Shown here in pieces: positions 1 through 13,410 of a stretch of DNA of 64,000 nucleotides (position 1 is the stretch's first letter; every line of letters starts with the position of its first letter). A program made the position numbers and the translations under genes. The DNA is from Serinus canaria. Lineage: Eukaryota > Chordata > Aves > Passeriformes > Fringillidae. The notes under the pieces were generated by a model. That model saw only the letters and a list, made by a program, of their open reading frames with translations, searched no databases and had not been told where the DNA came from. Where the stretch lies: assembly GCF_022539315.1 (NCBI RefSeq), contig NC_066316.1, positions 11,649,108 to 11,713,107 on the forward strand, written 5' to 3'.

Positions 1-335
1 GAGAAGGAGAAGAAAGTGTCTGACAACAAGCAAAGGCATATTTAGTAGCATTTTTATATGGCTGAAATTGCCCAGTTAGGGGTTTTTGGAAATACATTGG
101 CTGTGATACACAGCACCACGTAGTTCAAGCACAGAGCACCCCAGGCATTCCATTTATCACAATCTATCATGTTAACTTGGTTAATTTGACACTGTTTCCT
201 GCTGAAATGCTCTCAGACAGTTCTGCATTTTCTGCTAATCTCCATGACATGAGAGCCTGTGGGAAGGACCCTAAAGAAAAACAGAACTCAGTGTTATGGA
301 TTTGAGGGAAGGGAGAAGGGCAGATCTCAGTAATT
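1..335. other. non-coding, no recognised feature
   Basis: AT-leaning unique-looking sequence with stop codons in all frames over short distances. I see no repeat family, RNA gene or splice-flanked exon in it. Confidence 0.5.
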
Positions 336-620
336 CATGGAATCATAAAACATCCTGACTTGAAAGAGACCCACAAGGATCATCAAAGTTCAAGTCCTTT
401 GATGACAGCCCTAAGAGTCACACCTTTTGCCCAAGAGTATCATCCAAAATATTCTTGAATCTCTGTCAGGCTTGGTGCTGTGACCACTACCCTGGGGAGC
501 CTGTTGCAGTGCCCAGCCATCCTCTGGGTGAAGAAACTTTTCCTGATATCCAACTTAAACCTCCCAAGCACAAATTCATGCCATTCCTCATGTCCTCTCA
601 CTGACCACCAGAGAGAAGAG
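336..620 (-). mobile_element. CR1 LINE, 3' end fragment (antisense)
   Basis: The plus strand reads as the reverse complement of an avian CR1 3' tail. It opens with a degraded form of the terminal octamer-like repeat (ATGGAATCATAAAACATC). Next come the antisense of the 'narrowing to target' segment (GGATCATCAAAGTTCAAGTC), the GGGGAGCCTGTTGCAGTGCC block, and GAAACTTTTCCTGATATCCA. It ends near ACCACCAGAGAGAAGAG, where CR1 copies are commonly truncated. The element therefore lies on the minus strand as a 5'-truncated copy of roughly 285 bp, with no coding capacity left. The assignment is by eye against remembered CR1 consensus; subfamily and exact ends are not determined. Confidence 0.85.
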
Positions 621-2070
621 TATTCACTGTAATCATTATACTATGATATTAATAATATCTATAATTCAATGTATTATTATTAGATTAATTCATTAGTATT
701 TATTGTAATTCACCTAATTTTTAAAAACAGCTGTAGTGTAATACTGTTCTTCCCGTGGTGTGAGTAAATCACAGCAAATTTCCACTAAGCCTGCCTTGAA
801 GGAGGGTGGTTCTCTGAAGTCTTTCAGTGGAAGAGCTGGATAATGCACTGAAAAGTGAAGGAGAGGCAGCAAGGACAGAGAGGGTGCATCTCCTGGAGAG
901 AAAGGATTCTGCTCAAAGTTCTGAAGCCTCTCTCTGGGCAGCTCCTTGCTGAGCAGAGACAGGAAACTGAAGCAATGCTGTCGAGTCTCTTGCAGCCCCC
1001 AGCAGTGACTCCAGCATTTCCCAGCACTTGAGAACTGATCTGGAGGCTGTGTTAGTGCAGAGCTGCTAGGGAGTGAGGGAAAACCCTGCCTGCCCAAACT
1101 GCTGCTCCTGAACGTGCACCAGGCTGACCTTGGCACGTGTCATCAGGGCTCCTGCATCCTCTGGAGCTGCAATTCCTCACAGTTTGTGTAAGAGAGAGTG
1201 CTAACCCAGCCTGGACTGTGCAGGGATGGATCTGCAGAAGAGAAAATAGAGAGGTGCCATCAGAATGAGTGACACTGCTGTGGCACAGCAGGCACGAGCC
1301 AAGGTGTAGGTGCTGATCAAGAAGGAATGTCATCTCCAATGCAGCAGGGGCTGCATGTCCTGGTCTCCCCTGAACTGGAGATGCTTTTGCCATTATGGAG
1401 CCCCTGACAACATATGGTGGCTGTGCAGAAGTGAAAGGAAATGTGTAGTTAGGCTTTGTCTTTAAAAGTCTCAGTTGTTGATCTATATGAGCTAAACACT
1501 GAAGGACAGAAAGGTATGTAAGGAGAAAAACCTCTTTATTTAGGCTGCTTGAGCTTGGATATCTTCTTTGTTAAACATTTACAAAGACAGCTGAGGAGCC
1601 AAAGGGGGTTATTTTGTCTATTAATAACTAGCAGCTGAACACTTCCTAATTGATATTATATTGTCTCTTTCATTAATAAACATTACCAGAGTTTATGCAA
1701 AATTAGCACTTGTGAGTATTACCTGTTTAAATGGACTCCTAAGTACAGATGAGTAGTAATTTGCCTTTGTAAATTTAAGTAGTAAAATTGGAGTGTTTAC
1801 AGCCACTGATTTCTGGCAAAAAAATAATGCCACCTTTCGTCAATATATCTACAACAAAATCCAATATGTCCATTTGGTATATTAAAACATAAATGGTTTT
1901 ACAGTGACATTGAAAACTTCTGACAAAACCCAGGGTTGTAACATCCAGATCTATACTCAGACTGGGAGTCTTGGAGGCAAAATTTGCAGGCTCTTTATTT
2001 CTAAAGTTTCCATTGTGAACTTGCATGAAGCTGCATCAGTAAGTGAGTTGAAAAAAAATCCACTTCTTAA
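621..2070. other. non-coding, no recognised feature
   Basis: The sequence alternates between AT-rich (about 630-720 and 1600-1800) and moderate-GC parts (about 850-1400). The open frames at 714-1136 and 1052-1393 on the minus strand overlap each other, lack splice context and resemble no family I know, so I treat them as chance. Confidence 0.45.
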
Positions 2071-2129
2071 TTATAAAATCATAAAATTTTATAATTAAAT
2101 TTAATTATAATTTAATTATTAAATTATAA
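2071..2129. repeat. nested AT-rich palindromes
   Basis: About 60 bp of almost pure A+T holds overlapping inverted repeats. TTATAAAAT at 2071-2079 pairs with ATTTTATAA at 2086-2094. A perfect 22-bp palindrome with no spacer, centred on AAATTT, lies at 2089-2110. A perfect 25-bp palindrome with 12-bp arms and one central T lies at 2105-2129. The arms are variants of one TTATAATTTAAT-like unit, which suggests local copying or inverted duplication. Cruciform extrusion is possible. No gene is attached. Confidence 0.8.
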
Positions 2130-5100
2130 ACATTTAATTCTTTTAAGTATGAAAGAGCCAGTGTTTCATTACTGAGCTATAAGCAGAAAAGTGAATGGAG
2201 CCAGGGATAAAGACTGAAGCAGTGATACTGGAGGCACATGTTCCTGTAAGGAATCCCTCTCTGCACTGGATGTGAGTGCAGAAGCTGTGTAGTGCCCTGG
2301 TTTTATATTGCCTGCAATGATGGAGCAAACTAAATTTGTCATAACCAGCAGGTGCCTCGTACCCAGCAATTTCACATCAGCTTGCTCACAATTTGCCTTG
2401 TCAGAAGCACAGCTCTGCTGATGCATCCCCACCCTCCTGCCTGAGGGTCAGCTTCAAGGATCCAGGGACCACTGCCTGTTTTTAGGGCAGTTGCTGTCCC
2501 TGCTGTTGGTGGCGTTGGCAAGGAAAGCAGAACAAGTACTTGGAGCACAGCAGAATTACTCCTTGGTTGGCTTTAGAGTAAATTAGTTGGCTGGGGTTCA
2601 TTTATCGAGCTGGATTGAGGGGCAGTGCCAAGGAAATCAGAGTGTGCCTTCTGGGGTGTGTTTTTAGCCTGTAAACTAGTGGGTTAGTTTACAGATTTGA
2701 AATACAAGGTTCCCAAGTAAGGATCTTCTGGGACAGATGAGTGCAATTTAAACCACGTAGACGTAGTAGAAAGGTTGCACAACTTTGTGTTTGAAAAATA
2801 AAACCAAACACTCAAATCCACCCAGATTTCAGATTTTGTCATAATTTTAGGTATTTTGTTTAAAAGTGCCTAATTTTTTCTCCTGCATTTAAGACAGTGT
2901 ATATATATAAAGTTAAAAAGAAACAAAACTAAAGTTATCCTGTTGAAACCTCGCTTCTGAGACCTCAGCCACCTGTATGCAGGGGTGTAGGTTTGGTTTT
3001 GTTTGGTTTTGTTTTATTGTGTGATTCTAGAGGCTTCTGAGAACACAAACACAATACATCTTGTGGAAACTGCTCTGCTCCTTGTAGTGTTCCTAAGTGT
3101 GGAAGATATACTGCAGGAGGCTGTCGTGTGAGCCACCTGTGCCATAGATGTCAGCCAGCCACCGGATCAGAATGAAGCATCGATTTACTATTTCTCTCCT
3201 GCCAGAAAATAACAGTCCCTGTTGTGACCTCAGGCTCCTGTTGCACTGCAGTTGTAGACTTTTATGATCTCACCTTCCTGCTTGTTCTTGCTCTTTCTGT
3301 CTGCAGTCAGCTCCTGGTACCAGCTGATACTCCCAGAGACGCTTAACTCCTGTTTCTAGCATCCCCATGTCCGCATGGGTAGAGCTGAGGAGAATATGCA
3401 GAATATCCTCCCTGCTCTGGATCAAGTCCACCTCCAGCAGGCAGGAGCAGTGCTTGCAGGATAAATTGGGCTCACCCCTAGAAACTTGTCTAGGGGAAGG
3501 CTGTTTGTGAGCAGCAGGGCTGGCACAGAATGATGTGCAAGGGAAGCAGGGTCAGCACAGCTGGCAGATCCCTGCCGCCACCAAACCCTACCAGGCTTCC
3601 AGCTTTCACTCAAGGCCTACCAGTTTCTCAGAGAATGATTTAAATTCAGTTTGGTTTTCTTAGGGTGGGCATCCCATTCTCTCTGTAAACTCACACTGAG
3701 GAATCACTGTGTGATTTCTGCTGATGTCTTCAAAAAAAAAAAAAAATATCAGAAATTCAGAGCAAGCCAGAGCAGCTGACAATATTCTTTTATGCTGCTA
3801 GATGGTCTGGCCAGACCCAACTTGTATCCTGTCATCTCACTCCATACTCAGCTTTCTCTCACCCTATCTGCAAACTGGGGAGTAGCACCTGAGTTCCCCC
3901 TACATGGAGTAGGCAGTGACTAGTTTTGAACCAAAACAGCTGAATGGTGCTGCATGGTTTATGAGGATGAAACCAGCCAAGAAGGAGAAGTCAGTAAAAA
4001 AAGCATGAAGAGGTATACAGGCTTTCAGAAAGATCTCCAGATAATTAGAGCAGGTTTTGTATTATTTAAGATATCATCTGGCAATTGTAGTTTGCCCTGA
4101 GAACAGACCATTAAACAACAATTATCATTTATTTTTAATAAACAACAAAGGTAAACCCTGTGTGGAAAACTTGTCCATATATATTTAGAATAAAGAACTT
4201 CTGTCTTAGTGCCCAATGAAATAATTTAGAGATTTAATTTCTTCTTTACTGTGAAAAAATATGTCCTGCATACACCTGTTAGTGGCAAATTTTGGCAGCT
4301 GTTATCGAATAAATAAATTTATCTGCTGCTATTGTATTTTAAGACTTATTAATTTAGAAAAATGTTGAAAAGAGAGGTGTAAGGAATGCTGCTTTCCTCT
4401 GAGACACAAATACACATGGCTAAAATGAAGACAAGCTCATGTGAAATGCCTCTGCCACATTTTAGGTTATCATACTTCTACAAATATTGTTGTGGCAAAA
4501 GAGCTGTAAGAAAGGGGATACAGGGAGAATGCCAAACAAGAGAAATGATGTGTATCCTGTACTTGCTCTGCATTGGGAAGAGGGATGTCTGTGGCAGGGG
4601 AGCACCCAGGAGCTGAGGAAAGGCTGCCCTGAGAGAAGCTGAAGTTGCTGCTGAGCTTCTGTGAGGACTTTAAGGTGGAATAAATTTATATTGTAGGTAG
4701 AGGTGAAATCTGCATTCCACAGGGGTCAGCTGTGAAACCCGTGCTAAGATCAGTCACACCAAAAGTGGGGGAAGTAGGTTCTTCCTCAACTTGAATCTCC
4801 CAGCAGTGGCCTGGCAGGATTTTAAAACAGAAATAAAGGAATTAAAGGCAGACTTGCAAGGATCAAGGAAACTCTCTGCTTTGCAAATAGTACCTGCTGG
4901 AACAGGAGCAGGAACCAAGAGAGGGAAAGAGCAGAGCAACCTTGTTAACATCAGTAAGAAAATAATGGCTTCTGAATACAAACCCTGAGGACCACAGATA
5001 AAAGGGCCAAAGGTCCATCCCCTTGGCCAGATGATGTATTGAAATAAAAAAATGGCTCTGCCAGCAGATGCTACAAGTTAAGCAACATTTCCATGCCAGC

Positions 5101-5626
5101 AGTCTATGTAAAGAGCAATCATTCAAATGCAGGAGAAGAGTGAAAATTAAATAGCTGGAGATGGAGTAGTCAGAGAGCACCAAGGATGCAGAACAGCTAA
5201 AGAGAATTAAATTACATAGAAATAAATTAGTTACCATAATGGTCAGATTAGGAAATAAAACACAGAAGCATAATCTAGCCAAGCATTTGAGTAGAGCAGC
5301 AGAACTGGAACATAACTGAACTGACAAATGAGAGAGAGAGTTATAGCTCTTGCCTAAATTTACAAACAGCTATGAGTATTCAAATTTTGCTGTCACATCT
5401 GAAAACAATCGAAACTCATCCTGCCTAGACCTTGTTAAAATCCTAAATTTAGTTATTTTCTATAAGGTTCCAAGGCAATCTTAGTTGATGGCTTTGACTG
5501 ATTTCTTTGACCTGATAGGTTTTTTTGAGTCCACTTTGCATCTCAGGCAAATTTACACTCAAAAAAAGAGAGTATTGGAAATATGAGAGATAAACCCTTG
5601 CTTATCACACCTGTGAGTCAGATTGG
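2130..5626. other. non-coding, no recognised feature
   Basis: This stretch holds low-complexity TTTGG/TTTTG runs near 2990-3015, a poly-A run near 3731-3744 and mixed unique sequence. A minus-strand frame at 4863-5327 (154 codons) is the longest in the window, but it shows no domain, signal or splice context that I trust. Confidence 0.45.
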
Positions 5627-5856
5627 TGTCTCTTGCATGGGAGAGACATCTCTCTTTGGTAATAACAAACTCCACCTTTTTGTGGAGTTGGAAGGATCCC
5701 TGTTTGCCAGGCACAGATGAGGGTGGGACTGTCTGGGATTATTCCCTGCCTTTTTGGGGACAGAGAATAATCTATGGTGACCCCAAGATTTGTTCAGCCT
5801 GTAGCCCTGCTCCAGACTATCCCATGGGAGTGGGTGATCTAGGAGAGCTCCCATGG
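5627..5856. repeat. cluster of three perfect inverted repeats
   Basis: Three perfect hairpin-forming inverted repeats occur within 230 bp. TGTCTCT/AGAGACA lies at 5627-5633 and 5642-5648 (8-nt loop). AACTCCAC/GTGGAGTT lies at 5668-5675 and 5682-5689 (6-nt loop). CCATGGGAG/CTCCCATGG lies at 5822-5830 and 5848-5856 (17-nt loop). Each could arise by chance; the clustering is the notable point. No transposon termini or target duplications were found around them. Confidence 0.6.
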
Positions 5857-8800
5857 TGCGATTCATAGTGGACCATTGTCATCTCCAGCTTTCCATGGGT
5901 GACAGTGCTGAATTGCTTGGCAGATAAACGTGGGGGAGGCTGAATTACCAGGGTGGTGAGGGGATAGGCAGGGTCCTGAGACCATGCTTTACTGGGGAAC
6001 CCTGCAGCCCAGGCTGGGATGTGCCAAATGGGACAGGAGCCTGCTGAGGTTTCTGTGTGTCACTGCTGAGTTGTAGTTGCACTCCTCACATGGCCATGAA
6101 CATCTAAGGAAGCACAGAGTAGGTTCTTTTTCTTTTTTTTAATTTAATTTGAGAACGATATTGACCTTTCAGTGTGGTTCCATTAGCATCCCTGCTCCTA
6201 CTGTTTGAAGCTCCTTTCTAGGCTGCTCTGTGTGCAGAACAGTCTGTCTTTCATGGTGACTTTGAGCTGACTGGAAACAAATCTTCCTTTTCTTTTTTTC
6301 TTATTTTTAATAGTAAGACTCCATGAGCTACATTTTGACCTTGCAGGGAAGAAAATATGAAGCAGTAGTAGTGACTGATGTATGGGAAAAATCTGGATAT
6401 TAATATGTACAGCAATCCCAATGAGGCTAGAGCAGCACAAAGAGATTGATGTTTTTTCCCAGGTCACAGTTTTGCCTCTGGCAGTATTAGCATGAATGCC
6501 ATTTAGTCATCAGTGTGATTTTGTTTACAAAGGCAGATGTATTCCTACCTTCTTTATTATATTTTGAGCTTTTTTTTTTTTCCCTTCAGCTTAGAACTCA
6601 AGGGCTGATAATTTTACTGTGAGGCTGCTGGAACTTGTTCATTTGTCAAGGGTGATCAAGAAATGAAGAACCTTTGATTCTCACAGTAACTAAGTAGGAT
6701 GGCCCACAATGGAAGAAATATAGGAATGATTAGCTTGGTCTTTCTGGACCTTGATTCTCAGCCTCACAGAAACACTGCACAATCATTCATGATTTTCTGT
6801 CTGCTTTCCATTTTCCTTATTGTCACCAATCAAGTGACAATGCCCTGCATTCATAATGAAAATCATTTTGAATGTTAGGGTAATGGGGATGCTCAATGTC
6901 ATGAGGGAACAGTATTTTTAAGAATACTTCAAATAATATATTTAAGCAAGCAGTTGGGCAGTCAGCACCTCCCACAGGTATGAAATTATCTCTAGCTTCC
7001 AAGAGGGGAGAAAGTTTAATAATTTCACTTCTTTCATGATTTGTATTTATTGAAGTACTTAACATTTGTCTTCTCATGGAAGTTGCTGACTTTTTAAGGC
7101 TCTGGCTTTAAAAAAAATGACAAAAAGAACAAAACCAACCAAGGCTCCAAAGTATGTTCACAGAAAAAAAAAAAAAAGGTGTAAAAGTCAGTCTTTTAAA
7201 TCACTTTTCAATAAATGCAAAATAAAGGCCAATTATACTGTGCTAGGACATAAATGCCAGCTGAAGCAAGCCAAGACATCAGCTGTAATGAAATTTCCAG
7301 TGCAGCTGGCCCATCATCACAAATGATTTTAGTGGGTTGTATTTCCAGCTTTGGAGCTCTCGATTCACCCAAGGTGATGCTGCCTGTGGATGTGTTAAGG
7401 AAACAGGGATGATGTTCCAGAGGTCACCCTCCAGAAAAGCTTCTTGTGATCCATCTTTGCAAGGGCTTGGTCCTTCCTAGGCAGCTTCTGGATCCTCCTC
7501 AGCTTTGGAAGTGTGCACACCACTTCCAGGTTAATTTTGCAGCCTCTGTGATTCCCCTTGCAGCCTCTCCAAGCAGCAGGTGCAGGATGCATCCTGGCAG
7601 ATGGGTTGTGGTGAGTGAGTCAGAGCTGTTGCATAAGCTGCAATGGGGTAAACTTGGCCTACCAGGAACATTCCCAAATCAGAGGTATTCCTCCTCCACC
7701 CCAAAAATCCCAGGCAGGAAAGATCCAAAGACTGCATGCAATCTTTGGGTTGGTTTTGGTATTTTGGGATGAATAGAGTTTGCAGTTCCAGGATGATCCA
7801 TAATCTCCAAAGCTGGGAATGCCATTAAAAGGAATGATGTGTTTGTATCTGTGGGTGGGTGTGTAATAGTCTCAGGCTTGTGGCCTGGAGAGGAAACAGT
7901 AAATAGCATATGAAACTCCATAAAACAGTGAGCATTGGCAGCTTTGTTCCTCCAGGATTCTGCACCAGCCTAAAGAATTAAAACTGTGTTACCAAATAGG
8001 ATAGACAGCATCTTGGCAAGGCTGGGACTGGCAGGTACTACACATGGGCAGAACGTGGTGAACCTCGTGTTTGGTAGGATTAAAGCTTTTTTGCTAGAAA
8101 TTGTGTGATGAGACAATTTGAGCTGGGAATTTTCTTTGTTATTTGCAGAGATTGTAAAAAAAATGGAAGCTTTTTTCCAAAACCAGTAAGGAGCAAATAC
8201 TACTTTTCTTCAATTGCACAAACTCTGCCCTCTTACCCTTCCCAAAAGGTAGCAGATAAATTGGAGTTGAATATATAAATCTATTCTACTCAGAAACCAG
8301 CTACACCAACAAATCAGTATTTTCTTGCTACGCATGCAATATATAAATGGCACATTCACAGATGTCAAATAAGTTTCCCTAACTAAGGAAACTGCTCAAC
8401 ACACTTCAGATCTTCGTAGCAACGCCTAAAGTACCACCCTAATAGCATCAGTGGAGTAGAAACTGTTTAGCAGAATAGCACAGACTTTATATAGGGTCTT
8501 CCTTAGGCTGATATTTTTAGTCTTCAGACTTCACTTATCCTGGCTGAATTAGTAGAGCCTTTCATAATATGTGTTTTATTTCAAGTCTGCAATCTTGACA
8601 GCAGGTTTTCAGCTAGTTCTCTGTTGTATTGCAAACCTTACCTGTTTCTTTCATATAGCAAATACAGAGGGAAGATAAAGCATACATGATTTGGCCACAC
8701 TCTCATAAATTTATGAAAAATGGCATTTCTTGCTGTGAGAAAAACAGCTAAATGATTGCTGCTTTATCTAGTAAAACAAATGTATCCTGTCCAACAGAGA

Positions 8801-11800
8801 TGATAATTCTTACTGACCTGAATGCTTATAGATTTTACCCACAAATATCTGATTTTCAGGAGAGCTCAGATCCTACTTCAGCATTTAAATGAAACTCTCA
8901 TGGCTTCCAGCTGCTCTTTCCAAGGACTAGATGCCCAAATGAATCTATCACTCACACACACCTTGGTGCCTAAATCAGGATATTTAGGTGCTGGGCTCCT
9001 TCAAAGATTAAGATCTTTGAACAAATAATGCTAAGCTGCACTTAGAGAGTTGCTGAAAAGCCTAGTGCTAACTGCAAAATGGAGTGTCAGCTTTTTAATG
9101 CTGCCATTTTACAAAGCAGGTCTCTACAATTAGCCCCCTAAGTTCTGATTTGGATACCCTGCTTTAAATCACATGCATGTAGCTGCAGATGGAGATACCA
9201 CACTCATACATACCCATTTTAGATGAACATGGCATAAAAGCCAGCATGGTTAATACCAGCTAACACTAAGTAATAAGCTCTTTCCACTAAATTGCTGCAG
9301 AGCTGCTGCATTGAGAGGTGGATATAAGCACTGGGAGACAGTGCACTGATTCTTTTGTGCTATTAAGTGAATGATAAAAAAATGAGTTGAGAAACCAAAT
9401 CCTGGTGTACCAGGTTTTTGGTGTAAAAACTTTCCTTTTGATGGAAATAACAAGATCTGGAGTGGTAAAGGCACAGCTGGTGCACACATCTGGCCTAGGA
9501 AAAAAGGGCCAGTGATGAAGGGTTGCAGCAGAAACTGAAGGTCTTCCAAGGGAGAAAGTGTAGAATATTTGGTGTTGTGGAAAAGTTTTTGTATGTATAA
9601 TTGGGACTCTTCACTGAAGAAGAGGAGTAGAAAACGAGGGGACTTTAGGATCATGCAGCAGTTCTGTGCTTCAGTAAGCATCAAGGGCAGGGACAGAAAT
9701 CTTTTCTCATGGGACCCCTTGGCTCAAATGGAGGGGTTTTTATGAGACTCCATGCTCTCATGCAGCTGCATGTGAGGATGTTGTGCCTAAAGGGGCCTGT
9801 TTTGGTCAGTGTTGAGGACAAATCCATGTCTGACTGCATGGACTGCTGCTCCCAGCCACCTTGGTGGCTTGTGTGGTCACTCTGTGGCCCTGACTGTCAA
9901 ATAATCACTTGGTTACTTGTTGTGAGAGCTTTCCAGCTTAACACTCCACTTCTGCTTCTGAAAAGAGCTGAGCTCCAGGTCACTGAAAAAATCTGAAGTA
10001 GATGGAAGTCAGTGAGGAAGAGTGAAAAAAAAGAGAAAATGGCTATTTATAATTATAAATTAACCTTATAACTTGGTTAATTTTTTGGGGGTATGCCTAA
10101 AGACCTATTTGGATCTTTTGTGATGGGACATGTGCTTAGCTTGGAGAAGGAGGCAATTATACTGTGAGAAAACTCAACAGAGCATACATGTTTGATATGA
10201 TCTGCATAATAACATAAATCTAGCGTCTGTGTGAGGATGATTTCAGCTGTCTCATACAGAAAGGCAGCTGGATTTTGGGATGAGGCCACCCACTGCAAGG
10301 AGAAAAATGCCTGAATCTTCAATACCTTTGATTCACGGGCTTTAGGAGGTGAGAATCATCCTGTCACAGCATGTGCCTGGGAAGTATGTTGAATTTCCTA
10401 CGCTTTGTCCTCTCCCCCTCTCTCACAGTCAGCTTCTAAATTGAACTCTCTGCAGATGAAACTTTAACTTTCTGATACCTCTACGTAAATCCCATTTTCC
10501 ATTTTGACAGAAATTTTACTGAAGGAAAAAAAAAAAGGGTTTCTTTTTCCCCCCCTTGTCTCTGCAGTGCTGACAGTTTAGTGCTTATCCTTTCTTGAAA
10601 TATCTAAGTTAATTTTACAGCTATTGAGGAGCACGGTGTAAACACAGCTTTACAGCCTTTAACCACAACACCCTCCTCTCTGGAATCTCCACCTCCTGTA
10701 CCTATTCTTGCAAACCACCTGGAGCAATGGTTCTGCCTCATAAATCTGAGCCTTTGAGGAGGGCAGCATTGCATGCACTGCTCTAGCTGAAGCAGTCTAT
10801 CTGGCTGATTTTTCTGATAATGCCTTTTAGATGTGTTGCTGGTAAATGGCTTTATTTGTAAGAGATTACAATCGTGGCAAAAAATCCCAATAGTGACAAA
10901 AAAAACTGTTATGGGCAACGCTGGATTTTCCACTCATTTGTGGTTTACCTTTAGCCTCCAGTTAAGCTTGTTGCCAATTATTTTTTTTTTTTTTGTGCCT
11001 GCTACACACAGACCACAGAGGGTTTTGTTCTTCCTCTGCCTAAAGTCCCGCACCATCAATTAGGACAGGAAGACAGGTTCCTCTGTGGTATTTGAATCCA
11101 AGCAAACCTAAAACAAGAAATGTTTTGCTAATCTTTACGTGCACCTGCAGAGGAACAGAGGCTGCACCTGGGTGGAAAAAAGTTACCAGTAGCTTTTCAT
11201 GTGCAAAGCCCTTAAATGTAGCAATTACACAAGGCAAATTGTGAGGGGGTGTGGTTTATTGGTGACTGCTTTTATTGTACCTTATCATATGCAGAAAGTG
11301 AATCATCTGATACAGAAATGGCTCTTTAGGGATCAACATATGCACCTGAGCCTAGATCTGCATTTAAAAGATATGAAAGAGATCTCTTACAATGTAGCTG
11401 GATGAATAATATTGCAAATCCATGGGGTTTTGACAGGTAATTAATCAAAAAATATCCATATTTAGATACTTAGGTGCTAGGCACCAAGAAAGAAGTCTGC
11501 CTTTCTGTATAGTAACTCTGAGAGCTGCACATTTTTAACACATCTAAAAATGAGGCTGCTGATGTTGATGCCTAAGTTTATTTCCAAGGGTCTGTGTAGT
11601 TGGATGAGCCACAGCACAATGGTGGAAGCCATTTCTCTGCACAGAAGGAAACAGTGGTTGTGCAGTGGCAGCAGCCAGGTCTGGGCTGGCACGTGGGCCC
11701 ATGTTGTCACATGAGTATGGCAAAAGAGCTGTCAGAGCCTCTGGGAAGTCCTGATCCAGCTGAAGACTGGGAGCCTAGCTGTGTCCCTGTGTGTTTAGTG

Positions 11801-13373
11801 CCTGGCACAGAGCAGCTTGCTTTTCAAAGCAGACTAATCAATCAGGGCAGCCCAGAGAGCAGAAATGGCCATTTGGGGCTAACGAGAGTGTGACAGCAGT
11901 GAAGCTGTGCAAGTGTGTTGGTGGAAAGTGGCCCTAGGAGGGGTGCTGTGGATGTAAACATCCCTCACTCTGCATACTGCATAATTGTATGAGCAGAGCA
12001 TTGCCTGGTGTGTCCCTTCAATTTCACATTGAAGGAACACTGGGGGTTTTTAAAATAGTACTTATGAAATATTGATATCACCAACACTTTATTTGTCCCT
12101 TTCAGTCATGGTATGAGTAGTTCATAACTCATCCACTGGCTCTCATTGCCCTGAATAACCTGTTGCTGAGGTCTGTAACATTTCCTTCCCTGCACATGAG
12201 ATGCTGTGTCTTGTGTCACTGTGTGCACAGTGCCAGTGTAGCTGTGCTTGTCAGTCAGCCCAGAAGTTCTGGCAGCAGAGTTTAAAGACAAGCACAATGC
12301 TCACATCAGAAGGGATGGTGGCTGTCTCAGAGATATTTGCAGCTCATTTTGAAGCAGGAGCTTGTGTCTGCATGCATAGGAGATCCTTGAATTCCAGGTG
12401 TGAGAAGACTCCATTTGGAGAACACTTTCCTGTTCTTGCCTCTGCATTTTCCTGAAATGTTTTCACCCGGGTCAGGGAAGGTTCTCATTAAGAAATTGTT
12501 GTGACATTGATCTCTGGCTGCTCTGTTGTCTTCTATACAGTCTGCCTCTGCCACAGTGACAGTGCACTGCCACCCCCAACCAAGCCAAACGACTTGAAAA
12601 TGCCTTATGCCATGTCACTGGGCTTTATTAAGAGCATGAGGTTAGGATAAGGTTCTGCTCCACTCTTGATATCTTGTCTCCTTAAGATAGCTCCAGACTT
12701 CCAGCTGAGCTGTGTTTTCACGTCTCCTTGCTCTGTGCTCTATCTCTGTCATTAAGAGCTCCATTTCTGCTGCATTTCACAATGTTTGAACAGAGGTGAC
12801 ATCCAAACCTTTTACTCCCATCCTTGCTGGAAGATGACAGGCGACCAGAAAGAAACACAGCTGAGAGGGAAAATATCCCAAATTACACTGCTGTTTGTAG
12901 TGCTGGGGTGTGAGAGGCAGAGGCAGAGAATGCAGCACAGTCATCTACAAATCATTTTGTCACTCAGAGATGGAATAACTTAATGACAAAGTTATTCCTG
13001 CCAAGTTCTGATGGCTTCTTACCTTCACAACATCTGCACTAATTAGTAACTTCACTTGGAAGCTGCTTGTGCTGGGTATTGTTCAGCTGCCAGTCATCAG
13101 ACAGTGATACCCTGCTGCAGGAGAGAAGGAGCCTCCTGCTCTGCAGCTTGTTCAGCAATCCAGGTAAATGCTTGGAACGCAGCTCAGGAGCATCAGTTAC
13201 CAGTCCTTTGGGTGGCCACAGGATTGTCATGCCCTAATAACACTGAACTGAGTGCAAAAATGACAAATGTGACTGGAGGATGTGTCGGGAGAAGCTTTTC
13301 CAACCTGCAGTGCTGGAGTGTCCCGTGAAGCTTGTTAGGCATGATCCTTAAAAACACTCAGGCATTCATGGAA
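5857..13373. other. non-coding, mostly unique sequence
   Basis: No gene or clear transposon was recognised. Local features are a poly-T/pyrimidine acceptor-like tract at about 6570-6590, a poly-A at 7146-7158, and a strong pyrimidine tract followed by CAG at 10540-10567 with no open exon behind it. Two similar short motifs (TTAGGTGCT next to GGCACC or GGTGCC) occur near 8962-8995 and 11470-11490. The segment 6820-7080 is AT-rich with homeodomain-type ATTA/TAAT words and could be a conserved non-coding element, but I cannot test conservation. Confidence 0.4.
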
Positions 13374-13409
13374 GAGAAGGGAGAAGAGAAGGGAGAAGAG
13401 AAGGGAGAA
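13374..13409 (+). repeat. 12-bp polypurine tandem repeat, 3 copies
   Basis: GAGAAGGGAGAA is repeated three times exactly (13374-13385, 13386-13397, 13398-13409). It forms the left border of a longer polypurine satellite and is separated from the next tier by a single T at 13410, the only pyrimidine on this strand before the C at 13597. Confidence 0.95.
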
Positions 13410-13410
13410 T

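Noticed and set aside
4980..5080. A peptide resembling the KGP-PD motif of LINE reverse transcriptases near 5005-5040
   Set aside because: The match is a few residues long, lacks the glycine expected before PD, and the sequence on either side shows no further LINE similarity that I can recognise.
10540..10600. Strong splice-acceptor-like tract ending in TCTCTGCAG
   Set aside because: All three frames behind it close quickly and no donor follows in a sensible place; pyrimidine tracts with CAG are frequent in such DNA.
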